A model generated the notes under the pieces. The model searched no databases. It saw nothing but the letters and a program-made list of their open reading frames with translations, and was not told where the DNA came from. The position numbers and the translations under genes are program-made. Positions 11,282 through 23,039 of a DNA stretch of 64,000 nt are shown here, one piece after another; the first letter of the stretch is position 1, and each line of letters begins with the position of its first letter. Source of the stretch: Irpex lacteus (Eukaryota > Basidiomycota > Agaricomycetes > Polyporales > Irpicaceae); NCBI GenBank assembly GCA_001986395.2, contig MQVO02000008.1, forward strand, positions 1,116,001 to 1,180,000. Direction: 5' to 3'.

Positions 11282-12588
11282 CTATAACGATCGAGCGACC
11301 ACGGCGGAACTCGCCCTCCGAGCCAGCAGACGTCTGAGCAACGCTTGGTCCCGACTGCTGATGTCCATTCTCATGTCATCGTAGAGGAACGCGTAGAGAC
11401 GACCATCGATGCACGCCTTGTGTAGCTTCAACGGATCAGCATGCCCATACGAGAAGAAGCTCCTATAAAAGTACGCCAATTTCGCTGCAAGTTCCTTGTT
11501 CCCCCCACAATTCTTGAATCCGTAGTCCTCACCAGCTGCACCAAGCATCGGCAGCACCGTGTATTGTCCGAGGGTCTCATCCCACTCTTCGTTGAGAGAT
11601 TGTTCGAGATACCGGACCGTCTTCAAGTTCTCCATGTGCGGCATGCTTTCTAGGATGTCTTTGAGCGACTTCTGACGCGTAGAGTCGAGGCGAATGGTAA
11701 CGTTCTTCTGTCCAAAGAGGTCAAAGAGCTTTCCAGTACTGTATGCCGTATAAAAGTCCCCAAACGAAGTCACTGCGGCAAGATCCTCGTACGAACGGCA
11801 CAGGGACACGCGATCCCGAGGGACGTCTCGACATGCTCCAAATCCAAATTTGAGATACAAGTCGGTGATCGGAGAAGGGTAGTGGCCTTCAATGCTGAAG
11901 GCGTAGAGCTGGAAGCATGAGCACATCGTTGGGGAAGGCCTTTGACGAAATCGACGATGCTTTCTGGGGAAGCCGTAGCCGGGAGTCCTAGCTGCACATA
12001 TAGGCGTCGGTATGTGCGGTCAATGTGTCCGTTCGTCTCTTGTGAGCTGACGGCAGTGTTCTCCAGGACGTGATAGTGTTCAAGAAACCACCCATAACTT
12101 GGACTTTGGACTCGTCTCTCTGGCGGTAGGCGTTCGTATGTCGCTTTGATCTCGTCGACGAGATTGCCTTGTGTACGCCATGTATGCAGCCAAGCAGGCT
12201 TGATACCAATAGACTCGATCAACTCGACGTACAAGTCAAACAATGTGTGTCCCGCCTGAGTAGAGATTGTAGCTGTCGCTTTGGCGATGCCCCAGTCAAG
12301 ACATACTTGGCGATGACTAGGGAACTGGTGCTCGCGGACGTCGAGCGCAAGGTAGTCGGCACTGGTGATCTGTCGGCGAGGATTACAGGCGAAGATGTGG
12401 CGAGTCCAATCGGCAAATTGGCATTCCGTGTCACAGTAATAAGTCTTGAAACAACCTTTGCAGATTCGAGAGGCGGAATCAATGTTGCATGACGCGCATA
12501 TATGCTGTCTCATGGCGGGTGTATACTTTTCTGCAGGAACCAGAAAGACCGGTTCGTCAGCGATATTTCTAGCACGATGGAACTTCAC
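11282..12588 (-). CDS. MYND-type zinc finger protein, apparent frameshift
   Basis: The N-terminal part carries a MYND finger at residues ~31-68 (CASC, CKGC, YYCDTECQ, DW, H, C; zinc ligands C-x2-C / C-x2-C / C-x3-C / H-x3-C), a protein-interaction module. The downstream region has motifs seen in fungal MYND proteins (SIEGHYPSPITDLYLKFGF, FGACRDVPRD, DPLKLHKA, DDMRMD). Two long open frames cover it: 12588 to about 11940 carries the finger and the segment ending SPESIVDFVKGLP, and the frame 11926-11282 resumes with CFQLYAFSIEGHYPSP. I found no GT-AG intron that joins them in phase, so near 11925-11945 there is either a one-base frameshift or a sequence error. It is a single-exon gene otherwise, unusual beside its intron-rich neighbours. 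Confidence 0.72.
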
Positions 12589-14349
12589 GACGAAATAGAC
12601 AATCTTTGCGTTGGAAGGTGAGTAGAGACGATGTTGGCGGCTCTGGGAAAGGAAGTGCGATTGCCCCGCTGCCGCATATGGAACTAGAATTAAAGTTCAT
12701 TCGCCACGCCTATCTCGGAGGGCAGCTTGCCTTCCTCTTTCAGAACTTCAAACCATCCCAGTCGAAAGAGCCTGTCGAAACTATCACAACCTCTCGTCGC
12801 CTAAAGTATGCCTAATTAGCTACTCACCACTTAGTCTACAGGTACAAGAAAGTCGGATGTTATTACGAGTACGGACATCGGTGACAAGCCAGAGCGATTT
12901 GAGTAGGTATCCTGCTTTCCGACTCTGACTTTCATTCTCTCAGGCTGTCACAGGATCTGAGCAGTCCTATCATCCTCTCCTCGTGCAACTCGGTGCGCTC
13001 TGTGATGTTCCGGTGGTAAGTTTGTGTCCTTATGCCATCCTATGCAGGACTAAAGATCTTTGTAAAGGGCATTTGGATGCATATAGTCGATACATAGAGC
13101 CGTCGAGACGATTCAACGAAAGAGTACTTATATGAGTGAGTAACCCGTTCTGCATTGATTGGATTCAAGATTCATTTCACTTCTGCATCTACAGTGCCAT
13201 ATTGTTGGACTTAATCTTCGATCGGCCAATGACGATGCATACGCAGGCAAAGTCTTGTCGTTGCATCTTGTTTGGATTCGCCAACGGCATTAATCATGCA
13301 ATTGGTATGCATACATATAACCTTGAGCACGGTAACGACACACTGCACTGGAAGGTTCGCAGAGGTAAAGTGCTGCCAGTAGTATACAGATGTTCATCTC
13401 CAGTGACCATCAACAACACTACTCAAGTAATCCGCCACGGCGGTCATCCTCTGGCAGTTCAAAGAAACACGGGCGACATCAATGATACGGACAGAGCCTC
13501 AAGGTCTTGTACATCGATAAGATTACTATTTGCGTTCAACTCCTCTACTTCGTGCACGTCAAACCCGTACAACACGAGTAAACGGAATGCTCGTTGCTGA
13601 GCAGTTCGGAAACGAAGTTCTACGGATCAATCTAGCACTAAGTGGGTCGTTGCTTCCTTTCCTCCTAGAATCACTGACTTGCTCATCGGTGGGCCGAACC
13701 TCCGCGTACGGCAGCCACCATCTATCATCACGCGCAGCATGAATTCTCCTTGTCGTGTGCCAACGCACAGTCAATCTTCTGCTAGATTGTTGCGCCGCAG
13801 CGCAAGTACGACTGCTTTCTACAATCCGTTGACGAAAAGTCCGTTTACGACTCTTGACGGACCTGCAAACGCCAGCTTTGTGGCAAGACACTCATCTCAT
13901 CAAATCGTTGGGACCCTGTCTCAATGTCGTAGTGGTGGCGAACCACTACATCTACAATTCTATGCAGGAAACCCGCGCACTGAACAGCTTTTCTGTGGGA
14001 AACAGCGGACAAACACAGGAGCGCGCTCGTCGTGGCGCCCCATGTGCTGATGCTCAGAGTTTCCCCACCTCTGAATCCTCTTCCCAGCAGCTGCAGCTCT
14101 TCTCTTCCCTTCTCTCTTCGATTCTCGATTTCTGTTCGATTCTGCTGCAACTGTATCGTAACTGGCACTCAATCGTGTGTTGTTGTCGACTCGCTACCGT
14201 AACCCCGCCATCCTTGGCCCCGTCCTCTCCCATGATCCCATCTCTCGGTCCCCGGCTTATACCTACTCTTCGATTCTCGCCATCGCCCTGTTCCCATCGT
14301 CTTCTCCCCCTTCTTCTCCTTCGTCGACTGCTTCGCCTGCCTCACATCC
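12589..14349. other. Intergenic, possible gene relics
   Basis: Coding-like fragments occur at about 12850-12900 and 12945-13020 on the plus strand (PERFE, then VTGSEQSYHPLLVQLGA after an intron-like gap ending CTCAG), but they do not assemble into a gene I recognise. Longer open frames at 13136-13600 and 13559-14050 have no domain and unremarkable composition. The right end is the promoter of the next DUF6533 gene. Confidence 0.35.
14190..14349 (+). promoter_or_regulatory. CT-rich promoter region of the second group A gene
   Basis: The 160 bases before the start codon are strongly pyrimidine-rich (for example CTTCTCCCCCTTCTTCTCC near 14297), with a TATA-like CTTATACCT near 14255. CT blocks just upstream of the start are a common core-promoter element of highly expressed filamentous fungal genes. 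No experimental transcription start is implied. Confidence 0.35.
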
Positions 14350-16322
14350 ATGGACCTCGCCTCCCCAGCCACCCAGGAGACTCTTAGAGACATGTAAGTC
14401 CCTGTAAAACCTTGCTGAGTATGACGTGGGAGGCTCAGGGTCGTCGTCCTGATCGGTAGTCAGGTGGCAAAGGTGCGTAAACAGGCTATTTGATCGGGAG
14501 ACGCCCTTCGACTGACCCCACCTCCAGTACTTCTTCCTCGCTGGACTATGCGTTCTGCTCTACGATCACATATTATCCTTTCCTCAAGAGGTCTGTATGC
14601 CTTGCCATGGCCTAGCCTAGCTTGTGCTGACGATCGAGACATAGGTTGAGGTGATCTGGAAGAGAAGAAAGACATACTGTGCGTGCAAGTGATCCTGCTG
14701 GTTTGCGCAAGAAACTGACGATTGACGGCTCTCTTATGCGATCATATCGATCTAGTATCATGGATATTCATCCTGGTATGATAACCAGAGCATTCGAGAT
14801 CTGCGAATCATCATAAGCTAATCAGTTGATCCACAGGCACGGTATTACTCTGTGCTAGCCATGATCGTCGTCTCTGTCGGTGCGTGACGCCTTCATGTTA
14901 GTTTCATTATACTCAATCTCTAGCACACAATAGGTTATTTCTCGACAGCAATGACACGAGAGCGGTACGTTCGCGCTCTTCTACTCACACGGGAGATTAT
15001 ACTCATCCGCGCTCTGTGACGCCCTAGCTGTGAGAAGTGGATGTTCTTCCTCCCTTTAGGCGTCACAGTACCCCTCAGCCTTCTCCCCAGCATACTCATG
15101 AGTCTCCGGTAGGCCATTATCCCCATTATCCTCTCGAGTGATGTACTACATACTCACAATTGTGACGTTACTAGGGTATGGGCAATGTACACCGCCAACC
15201 GCGCGCTTCTGGGCTTCCTCCTCCTGTACATCGCAGGACAGACCGCGGCCGGGTTATGGCAGTATACGGTTCCCGGAGCTAGTCCTGCTCCGGATCCTTT
15301 GATGGATAGCTACGAATATCATTGTGAGTCTCTTGATTTGTATCCGTTGACCGACGCGTCTTACAATAATGACATAGTCTGCATCTACCTCCCACCAAAG
15401 AGGATGTACGTCCCCACACTCGTTATCCTCACCTTACACACTCTCATACCTACTAACGACTCTTCTGCGCAGTGGACACCTCTCGATTATGTACGTCTCC
15501 ATGGAGGTCGCCTTCGACAGCATCATCTTTCTCCTCACTATCTCCCGCACCATATACGTGCACTACCATCGCCGACGCGAGTTCCAACGAGTCTCTAAAC
15601 CCTTAGCTGGACAAGAGGAGGAGAGGACTATGCGGCTTAGGGGGTGGACGGGGTGGACGTTGTTGGATAGTTTGGTCAAGGACGGGGCGCTGTATTTTGC
15701 GTGAGTCGCATTGTGATCTTCACGTCTATCTCATTGTTCGTGGATTTACCTGAATGGTGTATAGGGCGATCTTCTCGATCAACTTGACGTGGGTCATCAT
15801 GATCCTTCATGCTCCAACAGGTCTAAGGGCCATCGCAGGACAGTGCGTCTTTTCACTTCGTCTCTTCTACTTCTCACTCAGAGTACTCACGCTTTCTGAT
15901 GCCCTTTCGCCTAACAGACCGTCTGCTTGGTACGTCAGCTTATCACTTATCACCCTCCCCTTAACATGAAAACTAACCTACCTCGTTCCTCCTCACCAAC
16001 TCGTAGCCTCATGACAACAGCAATCTGCCGAATAACAATGAACCTCCGCACAACAGCCTACGCGCCCCCAGCTCCCTCGCATCACCGTTCCTCCCTCCAT
16101 CACGGCGCTCACACCCGCAACAGCACTGGTATGTGGCTGTCTACTTTCAGACCTGTCACGGGTCAGGATGGGGAGCTGGAGAGTGAGTTTGAGAGTGAAG
16201 GGGTGAGTACGAGGGGATGGACGGAGGGAGTTGAGATGGAGATGCAGGCGCAGAAGACGTTGCCGTACGAGAATGCCAGTGGGCACCAGAACGGTAGAAG
16301 TGAAGGCGAAGTGCATGACTAA
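14350..16322 (+). CDS. DUF6533 seven-helix membrane protein, group A copy 2
   Basis: Fourteen exons: 14350-14393, 14460-14472, 14528-14590, 14645-14678, 14756-14775, 14837-14879, 14934-14964, 15028-15108, 15175-15323, 15378-15405, 15473-15700, 15765-15842, 15918-15929 and 16007-16322; 1140 nt, 379 aa. Same architecture as the copy at 5.4 kb: YFFLAGLCVLLYDH, QEVEVIWKRRKTY, GYFSTAMTRER, FFLPLGVTVPLSLLPSILMS, TAAGLWQYTVPG, VSMEVAFDSIIFLLT, ILHAPTGLRAIA, ICRITMNLRTTAY, then a polar, Glu-rich tail. It has one extra intron (14965-15027) splitting the exon that is single in the other two group A copies, and a longer loop before the sixth helix (~residue 215). The 12-nt exon is conserved. Likely a plasma-membrane protein; function unknown. 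Confidence 0.93.
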
Positions 16323-16767
16323 TCTATCGTGCCAGTGGCAACCTATGGGTGTTGTGGGGGACTTGGAGGGTATTCTTGGCGAGGCTCGTATCTTTAAACT
16401 CTCTTCTTGGAAGATGTAATTGTTTGGTGCGTATTCAATCAAGATCATGCCCACGATAAACCCAAACTCATGCCAGTGTGTGTTTCTAGGAATTGTAGTT
16501 TTATGTGTAGCACGACTATACCCGGACATTCTTACTTCTTGGGACTCGGAGGGCCTATGGTCAATGTGCATGAGCCTCCTATTCGGTGGCGAAATATGGA
16601 CTTTGTATGTTAGGTTGTAGGTTTAATGTATGTCTTGGAATCTGTGAAGTACAGGGTCCGAGTCGTCCGATGTCGTGAAGGTCGCGCGCCTTGGGATTGA
16701 GTATTTCAGTGTTTAGTAGTATGCACCAAGACGCTGTCCTGTCCGTAAGAGTTGGTGGACAGCTATA
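16323..16767. other. Intergenic, 3' flank of DUF6533 gene
   Basis: No gene seen. It holds the 3' flank of the preceding gene and the left flank of the inverted-repeat element. Confidence 0.4.
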
Positions 16768-16822
16768 CAGTCATCTACCCCTCAACCGGACGCTACCCCT
16801 CAACCGGCCACCTGCCTTATAC
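16768..16822 (+). repeat. Left terminal inverted repeat
   Basis: 55 bp, perfect reverse complement of 17394-17448. It contains two direct copies of CTACCCCTCAACCGG 18 bp apart, a sub-terminal arrangement that in related transposons serves as a double transposase-binding site. Confidence 0.85.
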
Positions 16823-17393
16823 AGCAGGCGCCATCCCGTTTTGGAAACTCGTAAGCGCACTGGAGGACGGGTATCGCACTGGTAGCAGCCTCGTCTCCTG
16901 TAGTAGAGTTTTACACCACCACATATCATGTATAATGCATCATGGTCGGCCGTGCTAAATTGCTGACATATTTTTGGAAGGGTAGTACGACCGACTAGAA
17001 AGACAATCCGCTGCTCGTGCCGCGGCTTAGTCACCACCTATGGAACGTCGTGTGAAAGCTCCCGCGGAGTTCGAGAAGAGGATTAACAAAGTGCGAGGCT
17101 TCGATGTCGACGATTTGGAAGAACTAGAGGAGGCAACAAAAGTCTGATGTGTCGTTTGACACTATGAAAGGCTTGCTGGAGTCACGGAGGCCCGGTAGTC
17201 CTGAGGGTGCTGATACTTAGCTCACAACGCAGATACTTACTGAGAATTGGAATTCTATATATTGAATGTTTATGTATCTAGCTGTACACGGATTTGCATT
17301 TTGAACATCTCTAGACTGGCACGCATGCACACTTGCCATGAGATTGGCCTTAACGGCGGTGGCCTCAGGCTTGTAAATGGAACAGCGCCTACC

Positions 17394-17448
17394 GTATAAG
17401 GCAGGTGGCCGGTTGAGGGGTAGCGTCCGGTTGAGGGGTAGATGACTG
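17394..17448 (-). repeat. Right terminal inverted repeat
   Basis: Perfect reverse complement of 16768-16822, including both copies of the 15-bp sub-repeat. A TA dinucleotide follows immediately. Confidence 0.85.
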
Positions 17449-18414
17449 TAGTCTTCCTTGTACCTGCAGTTACAGTCCATGTGGGCCTCACTGGCTTGAA
17501 AAGGCGGAAAGACATACGCCCGGGAATTGCCGACACTATCATCCGTAAAAGGCAAACAATCAAGGCTTCTCGGCTTGACTTCATACCACGACCGTGGCCC
17601 GCGACTGTATACACTGTTTCCTCTCTGGTGTCCTTATCTCCATATCATGCAAATGAAACGCTCATCGTTCAATCATGTCTCAATCTCATGGCAGCCACCA
17701 TCGGTTTCGCCGGCCGCTTCAAGTTCAAATCGCTTCGTATCACAGCCGAATGAACGAAACTTACACTCATAGACACGCCGAGTCCAGGTCCAGAATGCCG
17801 TACTGCATTGCAATTGTGCCCTCCAAGGACTATGTAAGGACACACAAACATACCACGTGGACGAACATGCATAAAGCTCGTCAAGGGAAGACATCTTTCA
17901 AGTAGACACTCTCACATTCCATTCAATCGCAGCACGAGCTACACAGGAACGATCAGAGCGCAGTGACCATACAATGTCGGTGAGTACGATACTTACTTAT
18001 CAGAATGTCCGTTAACATCACAATGATCTCCGCTTTACTAAATACAGCTTGCAGGAGCGTTTATCTGCCAGAAATATACTATAAGTAAGTGTTAAACGTT
18101 CAATGCTCAAACGCTTACGCCTCAGACTTAATGCTGATGCGGACTGCATGTAAAGAGAACAGACAGATGCGCAATTAACATTGCCCGCCACCAGCCAATT
18201 TCCGCAGATCTCGTGAGCCACCTGATTAACCCCATACGCGTCGCACAGCGCTCAACCTTCAGATGCCTCTCACGCAGAAGCAGACCACGATGTGCCTTAC
18301 TCCCGAATGGGTCCGCCGATGTCCTTAAACTCATCTCCAAATGATTACTGAAGCTCTTCTTTCCCCAGACTCTCATCCCTCCTTTCACCTTCCTCCTTGT
18401 CTACGACTGCCAAC
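17449..18414. other. Intergenic, upstream of MFS gene
   Basis: No gene recognised. Open frames on both strands between 17442 and 17905 look like chance. The right end is the promoter of the MFS gene. Confidence 0.4.
18350..18414 (+). promoter_or_regulatory. CT-rich block before MFS start
   Basis: A pyrimidine-rich run (TCTTCTTTCCCC, CTCATCCCTCC, CACCTTCCTCC) ends just before the ATG at 18415. This is a typical fungal core promoter / 5' UTR feature. No specific regulator site is recognised. Confidence 0.35.
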
Positions 18415-20581
18415 ATGTCCCCACCGTCCTCGGATACCGGATCGCAGGTGAAGGAGACTTACCCTGACGCTGAGAAGGAGAGGGAGTCGGGTAATACGGA
18501 GTCTGGTGTCGTTATCGACAAGCACGTGGAAAGGACAGCGTTGTGGAAGGTGGACCTGGTCATCATACCTCTTGTTGGGATGTACTGTGAGTGAAGTATG
18601 AACTTCTACAGAGGCTGGTTATAACTCACGAAATGTACTACAGATCTTTTGTCCTTCATCGTACGTGATTATGCACGCCACAGTGGCCCTTGAAGCATAT
18701 ATTCTGACAATAATGTGAATCTGGACTACCAGGACCGTTCGTATGTACAGCTATGTAACCCGCATTCACGAAAGAATGAGCTAACAGCAAATGTGCCTAT
18801 AGCAATATCGGAAACGCACGAATTGCAGGGCTGCAGAAGTCTCTCAACATGACAAACAATCAGTTCTCGACGGCTTTGACCATTACCTAGTACGTACTTC
18901 TCAGTCTCTACAATCCTCGTCTTGTACTGAATACCATTTGCTACAACTAGTGTCCCGTATATCCTTATGGAACTCCCCATGAATCTCCTGATGAAACGAC
19001 TCGGAGCGAACAACACTCTTCCCATCATGGTTGCTCTATGGGGCATGGTATGCGCATGTCAAGGTGCCGTCAAGACATACGGAGGCTTGCTGGCGTGTCG
19101 ATTCTTCCTTGGTGCTCTCGAAGGTACGTAAATTAGCCACCAAGGACTCACGTCCTACGAATTACCTGTCAAACGTGTTTGTTACATGCAGGCGGGCTCT
19201 TCCCGGGGATTGTACTCTACATGTCTTCCTTCTACAAACGCCACGAGATGCAACTCCGATTCTCAATGATGTTCAGCGCGACGTCGCTCGCCGGAGCGTT
19301 CTCGGGTTTGCTCGCGGCAGCGATCCAAAATATGAACGGTTTGAGAGGCCTCTCGGGATGGGCGTGGATCTTTATTCTCGTACGTTTCATTTAACATTGC
19401 ACCTTGGCCTCTTCTGTATTCTTACACAAGTCGTTGCGCGTTTCGTATTCATTTTCATAGGAAGGAGTATTCACAGCTCTGTTCGGCCTGATAACATTCC
19501 TCGTCGGTATCCCAGCCACACCCACACAAATCTCCACCCGCATACTCACGCCACACGAACGTTCTACCTATTGCGCGGCGCTTGCAGAGGATTGGAGTGC
19601 CGACGCCGATGTCGATGGGAACGAACCCGAGGTGTTTACTTGGTCGGAAGTGTGGAGCGTGTTCACTAACGCGAAACATGTGCTCTTGATTTGTGCACCG
19701 TTGTTTTTCAGTGGTGTTACGGTACATATGATCGACATCCATCCATGTGATAGAAATTGAACTGATGGTGTGCTCTTTAGCTCTTTGGCTTAGCTAATTT
19801 CACGCCTACGATCGTGAACGCCCTGGGATACGGTGCTACTCACACTCAACTATTGACTGTGAGTCTTCATCAAATTACCTCATAACATCGGCATATTCAT
19901 CTAGTGGCAGGTTCCTCCGTACGCGTGCTCATTTGTTCTGAGCATCGTCTGTTCCTACCTCTGCGACAAATACAAACAACGGGGGCCCATGGCAATCGGT
20001 ACGAGTCTCCTCGCCGCCGTCGGATACGCCATCTTTCTTGGTACGTATGATTGCATTTAAGGGATAGCTACCGAATATTCTGTATTGACAGATTCTTCGT
20101 AGGCTCGAAGAACAAACACGCAGACTACGCAGCCTTATTCTTGCAGATAATCGGCGTGTACGCCGGTGCACCCTGCTTGAGCACGTGGAACTCGAACAAC
20201 GTCCAGCCGCATTATAGACGAGCTACGGCTATCGCAGCTGCTTTTGCGTCTACGAACATCGGAGGTATGAGCAGCTTCTTCATCCCCTCCCGCTTAGTCA
20301 CACTAACATACCAAATTACGGTAGGTATCGTCTCCACATGGATATTCATCGACCCACCCCGCTTCCACACTGCCACCAGCATAAACCTCGCCTTTTCCCT
20401 AGCTATGGCTGCTCTTTGCGCGTACATCATGGTATATCTACACTTCGCCAACAAAAGAAAACGGAGGGAGGTGGAGAGGCTGGAGAGGGAATCGCAGGAG
20501 AGTGGGGATTGGGAGTGGGACGAGAGGAAGGAGAGGAGGAGGTTGGGGGATCGGCATCCGAGGTTTGTGTATACGACTTGA
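18415..20581 (+). CDS. MFS transporter, anion:cation symporter (Dal5/Tna1-like), copy 1
   Basis: Eleven exons: 18415-18586, 18644-18660, 18733-18740, 18803-18889, 18951-19123, 19192-19379, 19461-19721, 19781-19858, 19911-20040, 20103-20264 and 20325-20581; 1533 nt, 510 aa. After a ~40-residue polar N-terminus comes helix 1 with LVIIPLVGMYYLLSFI then DRSNIGNARIAGL, the family signature. Next are YVPYILMELPMNLLMKR, the helix 4-5 segment CRFFLGALEGGLFPGIVLY, FYKRHEMQLR (loop), GLRGLSGWAWIFILEG (end of the first half), a ~70-residue acidic central loop, then CDKYKQRGPMA and FASTNIGGIVSTWIF in the second half. It should import an organic anion such as a carboxylate, vitamin or allantoate with protons at the plasma membrane; substrate not predictable. 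A highly charged C-tail ends RHPRFVYTT. Near-identical in structure to the copy at 27.5-29.7 kb. Confidence 0.95.
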
Positions 20582-23039
20582 ATTGCGGCATAAACATCGC
20601 ATTCCTTCGAAAGCTAAAGATACGGCGAGCGGGTTTGCTCCCTCAATTCTTTGGATGGTGCTCGTGCGGTAAAATGCGTCAACGTTCTCGCTCCGCGCCC
20701 GGGGATGCCTCGATTGAACAGAGCAAGAAATTCTCAGGCTGTAGGTCAGTAGATATGGGGCTGGTCTGGGTTGAAGCGAGATATCTCAAGAAGCATCACT
20801 GCCCTGATAGCGAAGAGATATATGATAGTGAGAAGCCATGTATGATATCTTTCAAGACCAGTTCTTGAGGACCGATACTATCATTACTACAGTTATTCAA
20901 GTCAGGCAGGCCAAGTCATATGCAGAAAAAGCAGTACAGACTCATCAGAATGTGTAGTTGCTTCAGCACACTCAGTAATCAAGTTTCAAATTGCACCTTC
21001 AGCCGTGCTTACCAGTGAAGAGGGAGGCAAAGATGGCGTTTCCCCACTTGGTTTTAGTTGCTCAATCAGGCTGCCACTTTGCTTACACACTTGCTATATG
21101 TTATTCTGTACGCGAAAAACTTATATTTACCTATGATCGCAAGAGAAGTGGGCTATAACGGCGACATAAGTATACGAACAGCCAAATGTCGAGCGCCGAC
21201 GCGGACTGTTTATGGGAATACGCATCAAAAGATCCGGCGGGCACGATGATGCCCATACGCGTGAGCCATTACATAAGCGAAGTGGGAGTCACAGGCGCCT
21301 CAGTCTGGCCGTCGCTGGTCTGTCTTCAGCCACCAGCCACTTATTAATGCGACTCTGCACTTATCCTCCGATTTTGACACCACGATAACAGATAGGCGTA
21401 CTGTCTTTTATTAAGCTTGCTGAATGGCCAGGCCAGATTACCGAGAGGTGTACTCACTCTCCCGAACACCGCTCTGTGGCAGTCCGGACTGGTTCTTACA
21501 CGCGTATGCGTCGCTATTGACTGTACAGTACAAATTTAATGAACCGCGGCTGGTGCCAGCTCTGACATATGGGGATTCTCAGGATAAATGTCTGTCGACT
21601 CGCCTATTCTGCTATATTCCCTGAGTAATTTCGTTGGATATTCACCCACGCTGAGACTGACTAAACTTTCTTCGTCTAAACATATAGGTTGAAGTTGCAG
21701 ATGATTGCCGGTCTTATAACCGTGAAGACATAGAGGGACGATGGAACCATTGCAATCGCGGTGCACGAATATAGATCTGCAGACTTTGGATGGTGCGCAC
21801 GTCGTGACCGAGACGAAGTCAGCCCCTCAGGCCTCAACGTTTTGGAGCCTGTGGAAATACTGTACAATGCAGTATGATGTCGCTCGAATTAAAATGAGAG
21901 AGCATTGGATGTACCACTTAGGCTACAGGTGTGGCACTCTGATGCTGCTCCGATGGCGGCTCAAGTACCATCATTTGAAGGTTAGAAATCTCAGAATGTA
22001 TCATTGCTTGTGCTAATATCACATCCTATGTATCCTCAGTTATACAGGCTTAGCGCACGGCTATACGGGAAAACTTCATCGTAACTGGTGTATCATACCG
22101 GACGCCTTGCAACGTATGCACCCTCCGAGATATTCTAGCACGCAGCGCTCCCCATGATGGTCGCCCTTATGTCCTTAGTCTCGCAGGGTCCTTTGCGCTT
22201 CCATGGAACGGGCTGGGAATGTCTTAGATGTACAAAAGCTTCAATTGCTGGGCAGGCCGACGGTGAAGCTTTCGTCGATTCAGTAATTTTGGCCGCCTTT
22301 GGCCGAGCTTCGGGGCCGGCCCGCTTAGTATATGCTCTCACTTACACTGAGCAACGTCAGTCCACGATGGCTGCCAGGTAAAGGACACCAGCGGCTGACT
22401 GTATGCAGGCGGACTGGTAAGTAACTTCAATCAGCCTCTGCCAGTCCCGAATCTTGAACCTACATTGTCTTAGCTACCCTTACCAACTTCAATGATGACG
22501 TTTCCGGGCGCTCTGATAACGTGAATCAGTAGTTGAAACATACGCGATGCATCATCGTACGGCTTCATCACCTTTGTTGGGCAATGGCCATTCATTGTGG
22601 AGCATATCGTGCGCAAACAGGAATCACGCGAGATGATCAGAAACTGTCATGAATTTATGTTGACATTCTATTTTTTCCTGATCCTTTCCAAGATATCACT
22701 CATTCATCGCAGTCCGTGCCTTGCAAGAAAAGACGAAATGGAGTGTATCATGCAATCTGTGTTCGCAAACAATGGAGACTACGTTATCGGTACGACCACT
22801 TTGTTATACGTGTTTGCGACAAAAGGTCTCAATTGACTAGCTCAGATACGTCCGGTCCCTCTTGTGACACGGCACATCTTCGCTAGCCAATATTCACCCG
22901 TAGAGCGCTGACGCATGGTGTCGATATATATTCACAGTGAGACGTTCCGCATTGTGGATCGCGACCGCGCACTTTTGTGCTCACAACAAACATATCCCTC
23001 ACTCTCGAACTGACCTTCCTCGTCACCTGGTGCGTCTGG
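20582..23039. other. Intergenic, no gene recognised
   Basis: Nearly 2.5 kb without a supported gene. A GC-richer stretch at 22140-22380 is open on both strands but has no domain and no convincing splice partners. The right end precedes the first group B DUF6533 gene and should hold its promoter. Confidence 0.4.

Larger units (their letters stand above)
16768..17448. mobile_element. Non-autonomous Tc1/mariner (pogo-like) DNA transposon
   Basis: A 681-bp element with terminal inverted repeats that begin CAGTCATCTACCCC at 16768 and end GGGGTAGATGACTG at 17448. The outermost 55 bp are perfect complements, followed by diverged continuation. It is flanked on both sides by TA (16766-16767 and 17449-17450), matching the TA target-site duplication of Tc1/mariner elements; ends starting CAGT are common in the pogo branch. 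The interior is too short for a transposase. A small plus-strand frame at 17040-17147 (ending FDVDDLEELEEATKV) may be a leftover transposase tail. I saw no second copy in the window. Confidence 0.8.

Noticed and set aside
13136..13600. 154-codon plus-strand open frame as a gene
   Set aside because: No domain, no hydrophobic or charged pattern, no convincing splice sites and no duplicate elsewhere.
18397..18414. Upstream extension of MFS copy 1 to 18397
   Set aside because: The codon there is TTG. The first ATG is 18415 and lies directly after the CT-rich block.
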